Part shown: positions 6,260 through 8,267 of the stretch, piece after piece
Position numbering within the stretch: the first letter of the stretch is position 1
How the letters are laid out: every line of letters begins with the position of its first letter
Made by a program: the position numbers and the translations under genes
Assembly: GCA_023405875.1 (NCBI GenBank)
Contig: JAEXXN010000188.1
Span: 1-8,267, forward strand
From: Bacillota bacterium
GTDB taxonomy: Bacteria > Bacillota > Clostridia > Lutisporales > Lutisporaceae
Direction of reading: 5' to 3'
Length of the DNA: 8,267 nucleotides
Notes under the pieces: model-generated
Seen by the model: the letters and a program-made list of their open reading frames with translations, nothing else
What the model was told of the DNA's origin: nothing
Databases searched by the model: none

Positions 6260-6290
6260 GGAACGACATCCTCGTCGTTCCTTATTTTAT
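6256..6290 (+). terminator. Convergent-gene terminator built on REP copy B4
   Basis: The repeat core is extended to perfect 12-base arms (6256-6267 and 6274-6285), followed on the plus strand by TTATTTTAT, which fits an intrinsic terminator for the glycosylation cluster and RAYT. On the minus strand the downstream bases are only modestly T-rich, so termination of the convergent gene is less sure. The left arm holds the RAYT stop TAA (6257-6259) and the right arm holds the stop of the minus-strand gene (6284-6282). Confidence 0.6.
6260..6281. repeat. REP-like hairpin at the RAYT 3' end, without GTAG head (copy B4)
   Basis: The core GGAACGAC (6260-6267) and GTCGTTCC (6274-6281) matches the other B copies, with loop ATCCTC. 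Neither side carries GTAG or CTAC, so it is either a degenerate copy or one trimmed during insertion. Confidence 0.8.
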
Positions 6291-8267
6291 GAGTATAACC
6301 CGCGTATCCCCGACCTCGAACACCACTTCTCCCAATCCCAGCAGCTTTTCCTCATCCAGCTCCTGGAACTTCTCCCGCTCCAGATCTCCGATGATTATGT
6401 ACTCGACCTTGTATTTCTCCAGAATATCTATTGTCATATCAACAGCTCCCGCTTCATATACCGTTTTTACCTCTTCTCCCCTGCTTTCCGGTTCCTTCAT
6501 ATCGTTTCTCCACAGCCATTCATGTACGTACCAGCCCTGCACGGTGGGCAGTCCTGTCGCCATGGAGATCCTGCAGTAGTCGCTGTAGCTGTCTCCGTTG
6601 GCTTCAAGAATGACGGACTGCCCCTTGACATTGGCATTGAGCCATTCTATCACCTTGTAATCCTCTGGCTGCTTCCTGTTCAAAAACTGCAAACCGTCAA
6701 GCCCTTTATAATTTGAAGGCTTCAGGCTTGTGTAATAGCCCTCTAAGGCCAAGGGGAAGAAGGACATGGGCAGCAGGTAGATTATTATCAGTACAGCTGC
6801 TGTGAGCATTTTGGCACCTTTGCGATGAAGTGCCGAGGGTATCCTTACAATAATATAGCCGGATACAATACAGAACATTATGAAGGCCTGGTAGGTAAGC
6901 TTGAACATAGTGTTTGCCCTGTGGTAGCCGTTGTAATATATGTCACTGACATAAACCACCTCGGGTATCATAAGCAGTCCGAGGCCGCAGCAGCACAGCA
7001 GGAGGCAGAGCATATCCGAAGCAGCGATATTCCTTAGGAGCCTGCCGGCCCAGGAATTCCTTGAGGCTCCCGGAAGCTCTCTGCTGTGGCTCAGCCTCAC
7101 TCTCCCGGAGGTTATGAACAGTAGGAAGAGAAGGAAGCTAAAGACAAGGAGCAGCTGATACCCCCATAGTATTGCCAGCTGATAGAGCGGGGTTCTGTAG
7201 TGTACAAGTCCTACTCCTGCGGATATCCCTTCAAATTTAAGTGAATACGGGATCGAGAATATCTGGGAGAGAGCTATTATTGAAAGTACCGTGGTGGTAG
7301 TTTTTGCCACAGGCTTTGCTGTACCTGACTTAATGCTTCCTAAATCCGGCTTGTGATAAATGTCGATATTCCTGTACAGCAGGATAATTGTCAAAACCGT
7401 TATATAAACAGGGTAATCCCATGTGTTTGTCATATATATGACAGAGAGAAGCAAGCCAAGAAGCAGCACCTTTCCGGTACCCATCCGTCCTACTCCTTCT
7501 CCAGCAGCAAAGCAGCCCATCAGCAGGGCCATAAAGGTAAGCACCACGGGAATATCCGACACATGGCCGTGAAGGTCTGATACTATGAAGGAATATGCAG
7601 GGAACTCATGTATTGTTTTATCGTCGGTCTGGGGATTGTAGCCTATGTATCTGGTGGAATCGGGATAGAAATATTTCGGACCCTCCTGTATTGTATTGGC
7701 CGCCTTATGATACAGCGGGACTCCATAGCCGTATATGAAGCTGTGCAAATTGCCTCCGAAAGCAAGCAGGGAAGCGGAGATAAGGCCTGCAATCAGAAGC
7801 TTTTTCATGCTGTATCTTTTTAACAGGTGAAGCAGGTTGGCTGCCAGGGAAAAAGTAAGAAGGAAGGACAAGGCGAAAAGGGTCGCAATCATCAGATTAT
7901 AGGCGTAGGACGCCTCGATTCCTGTAAGCCTGGTAATATAAGCACAGATGTAATGACCGAAATAGTAATAATTTATACCCTTTCCTGCAAACCATATGTC
8001 TGTAGGAGGCATGGTGTCCGCCCTCAGGATGGCGTTAACAAAGCCGAAGTCCATAAACTTCTCAAGTCCGTAAATATCAGGCTGTAGGCCTCTTACATAG
8101 GACCAGAAAAGGAGCAGCCCGAGGAACATAAGCTCTTCAAAGAGCATGATACCCTTGTTTTCCTTGAGGACAGCCGGAGCATCAGAGTCCTTGCACAATA
8201 AAAAAACAACAGGTATAAAAACCAGAAGGACAACAAAAGAGTATATCCTCGCTGAATCGAATATACC
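6282..8267 (-). CDS. DUF2298 (Chlor_Arch_YYY) multi-pass membrane protein, 5' end beyond window
   Basis: The frame is open to the right edge, giving 661 residues with the N-terminus missing. A TTG at 8198 could be read as a start but has coding sequence upstream that forms a further hydrophobic helix, so it is not the start. Family marks are the name-giving INYYYFGHY (minus strand of 7951-7977), FMDFGFVNAILRADTMPPTD just before it, the EFPAYSFIVSDLHGHVSD stretch near 7555-7600, and a late GWYVHEWLWR motif (about 6503-6535). About eleven hydrophobic segments are followed by a soluble C-terminal domain of about 140 residues. The family is widely placed among GT-C-like membrane glycosyltransferases, which use lipid-linked sugars on the outer face; activity is unproven. 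It faces the GT2/flippase/FAD cluster from the other strand, and joint function is inference. It ends VILIK, with its stop inside the shared palindrome. Confidence 0.9.
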   Translation of the reverse strand, partial: GIFDSARIYSFVVLLVFIPVVFLLCKDSDAPAVLKENKGIMLFEELMFLGLLLFWSYVRGLQPDIYGLEKFMDFGFVNAILRADTMPPTDIWFAGKGINYYYFGHYICAYITRLTGIEASYAYNLMIATLFALSFLLTFSLAANLLHLLKRYSMKKLLIAGLISASLLAFGGNLHSFIYGYGVPLYHKAANTIQEGPKYFYPDSTRYIGYNPQTDDKTIHEFPAYSFIVSDLHGHVSDIPVVLTFMALLMGCFAAGEGVGRMGTGKVLLLGLLLSVIYMTNTWDYPVYITVLTIILLYRNIDIYHKPDLGSIKSGTAKPVAKTTTTVLSIIALSQIFSIPYSLKFEGISAGVGLVHYRTPLYQLAILWGYQLLLVFSFLLFLLFITSGRVRLSHSRELPGASRNSWAGRLLRNIAASDMLCLLLCCCGLGLLMIPEVVYVSDIYYNGYHRANTMFKLTYQAFIMFCIVSGYIIVRIPSALHRKGAKMLTAAVLIIIYLLPMSFFPLALEGYYTSLKPSNYKGLDGLQFLNRKQPEDYKVIEWLNANVKGQSVILEANGDSYSDYCRISMATGLPTVQGWYVHEWLWRNDMKEPESRGEEVKTVYEAGAVDMTIDILEKYKVEYIIIGDLEREKFQELDEEKLLGLGEVVFEVGDTRVILIK

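Noticed and set aside
2415..6285. Palindromic repeats as a CRISPR array
   Set aside because: Copies are irregularly spaced, differ in stem and orientation, and lie inside genes; there are no regular spacers or cas genes.
6252..6716. 154-codon plus-strand frame opposite the DUF2298 C-terminus
   Set aside because: It is antisense to a clear conserved domain and lacks a ribosome binding site; its start overlaps the RAYT end by chance.
8196..8198. TTG at 8198-8196 as the start of the DUF2298 gene
   Set aside because: The frame stays open to the window edge and the extra 23 codons encode another hydrophobic helix, so the gene is partial.

Overview
The window looks like a chromosomal segment of a Gram-positive, S-layer-bearing Clostridia-type bacterium. 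The evidence is two Sec-exported proteins typical of S-layer/SLH families, strong AGGAGG-type ribosome binding sites, moderate GC content and tight gene overlaps. A relative of the cellulolytic Ruminiclostridium/Acetivibrio group would fit, but the species cannot be fixed from this sequence.

Layout: (1) bases 1-119, minus strand, hold the first 39 codons of an exported, probably S-layer-like protein that runs off the left edge. (2) Bases 120-680 are a divergent intergenic region, gene-free but rich in small repeats, a 13-bp-arm dyad and recurring TGTAA words. (3) Bases 681-2414 encode an exported protein with three degenerate SLH domains, a Thr-rich acidic linker and a beta-rich C-terminal part. 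(4) Bases 2415-2481 are two tandem REP-like hairpins; the first may also be a terminator. (5) Bases 2503-5730 are a tightly packed three-gene cluster: a polyprenyl-phosphate-type GT2 glycosyltransferase, a UPF0104/LPTS-type flippase-like membrane protein and an FAD-dependent oxidoreductase. Overlaps are 14 and 4 bp. (6) Bases 5723-6259 are an AT-rich REP-associated tyrosine transposase (RAYT, IS200-like HUH family), overlapping the oxidoreductase gene by 8 bp. (7) Bases 6282-8267, minus strand and convergent, are most of a DUF2298 ('YYY') multi-pass membrane protein, cut by the right edge.

The biology has two threads. First, the GT2, flippase-like, FAD enzyme and DUF2298 genes look like a cell-envelope glycosylation module: a sugar is loaded on a lipid carrier inside, moved, and used outside by a large membrane enzyme. 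The neighbouring S-layer/SLH proteins are possible clients. This is inference from families and adjacency.

Second, the most unusual signal is a family of short palindromes scattered through the window and associated with the RAYT. Four of six copies carry the GTAG head known from classical REP elements. Two copies lie in opposite orientation inside the RAYT's own reading frame, one lies in frame inside the oxidoreductase gene, two lie in the gap before the GT2 gene, and one forms a palindrome whose arms contain the stop codons of both convergent genes.
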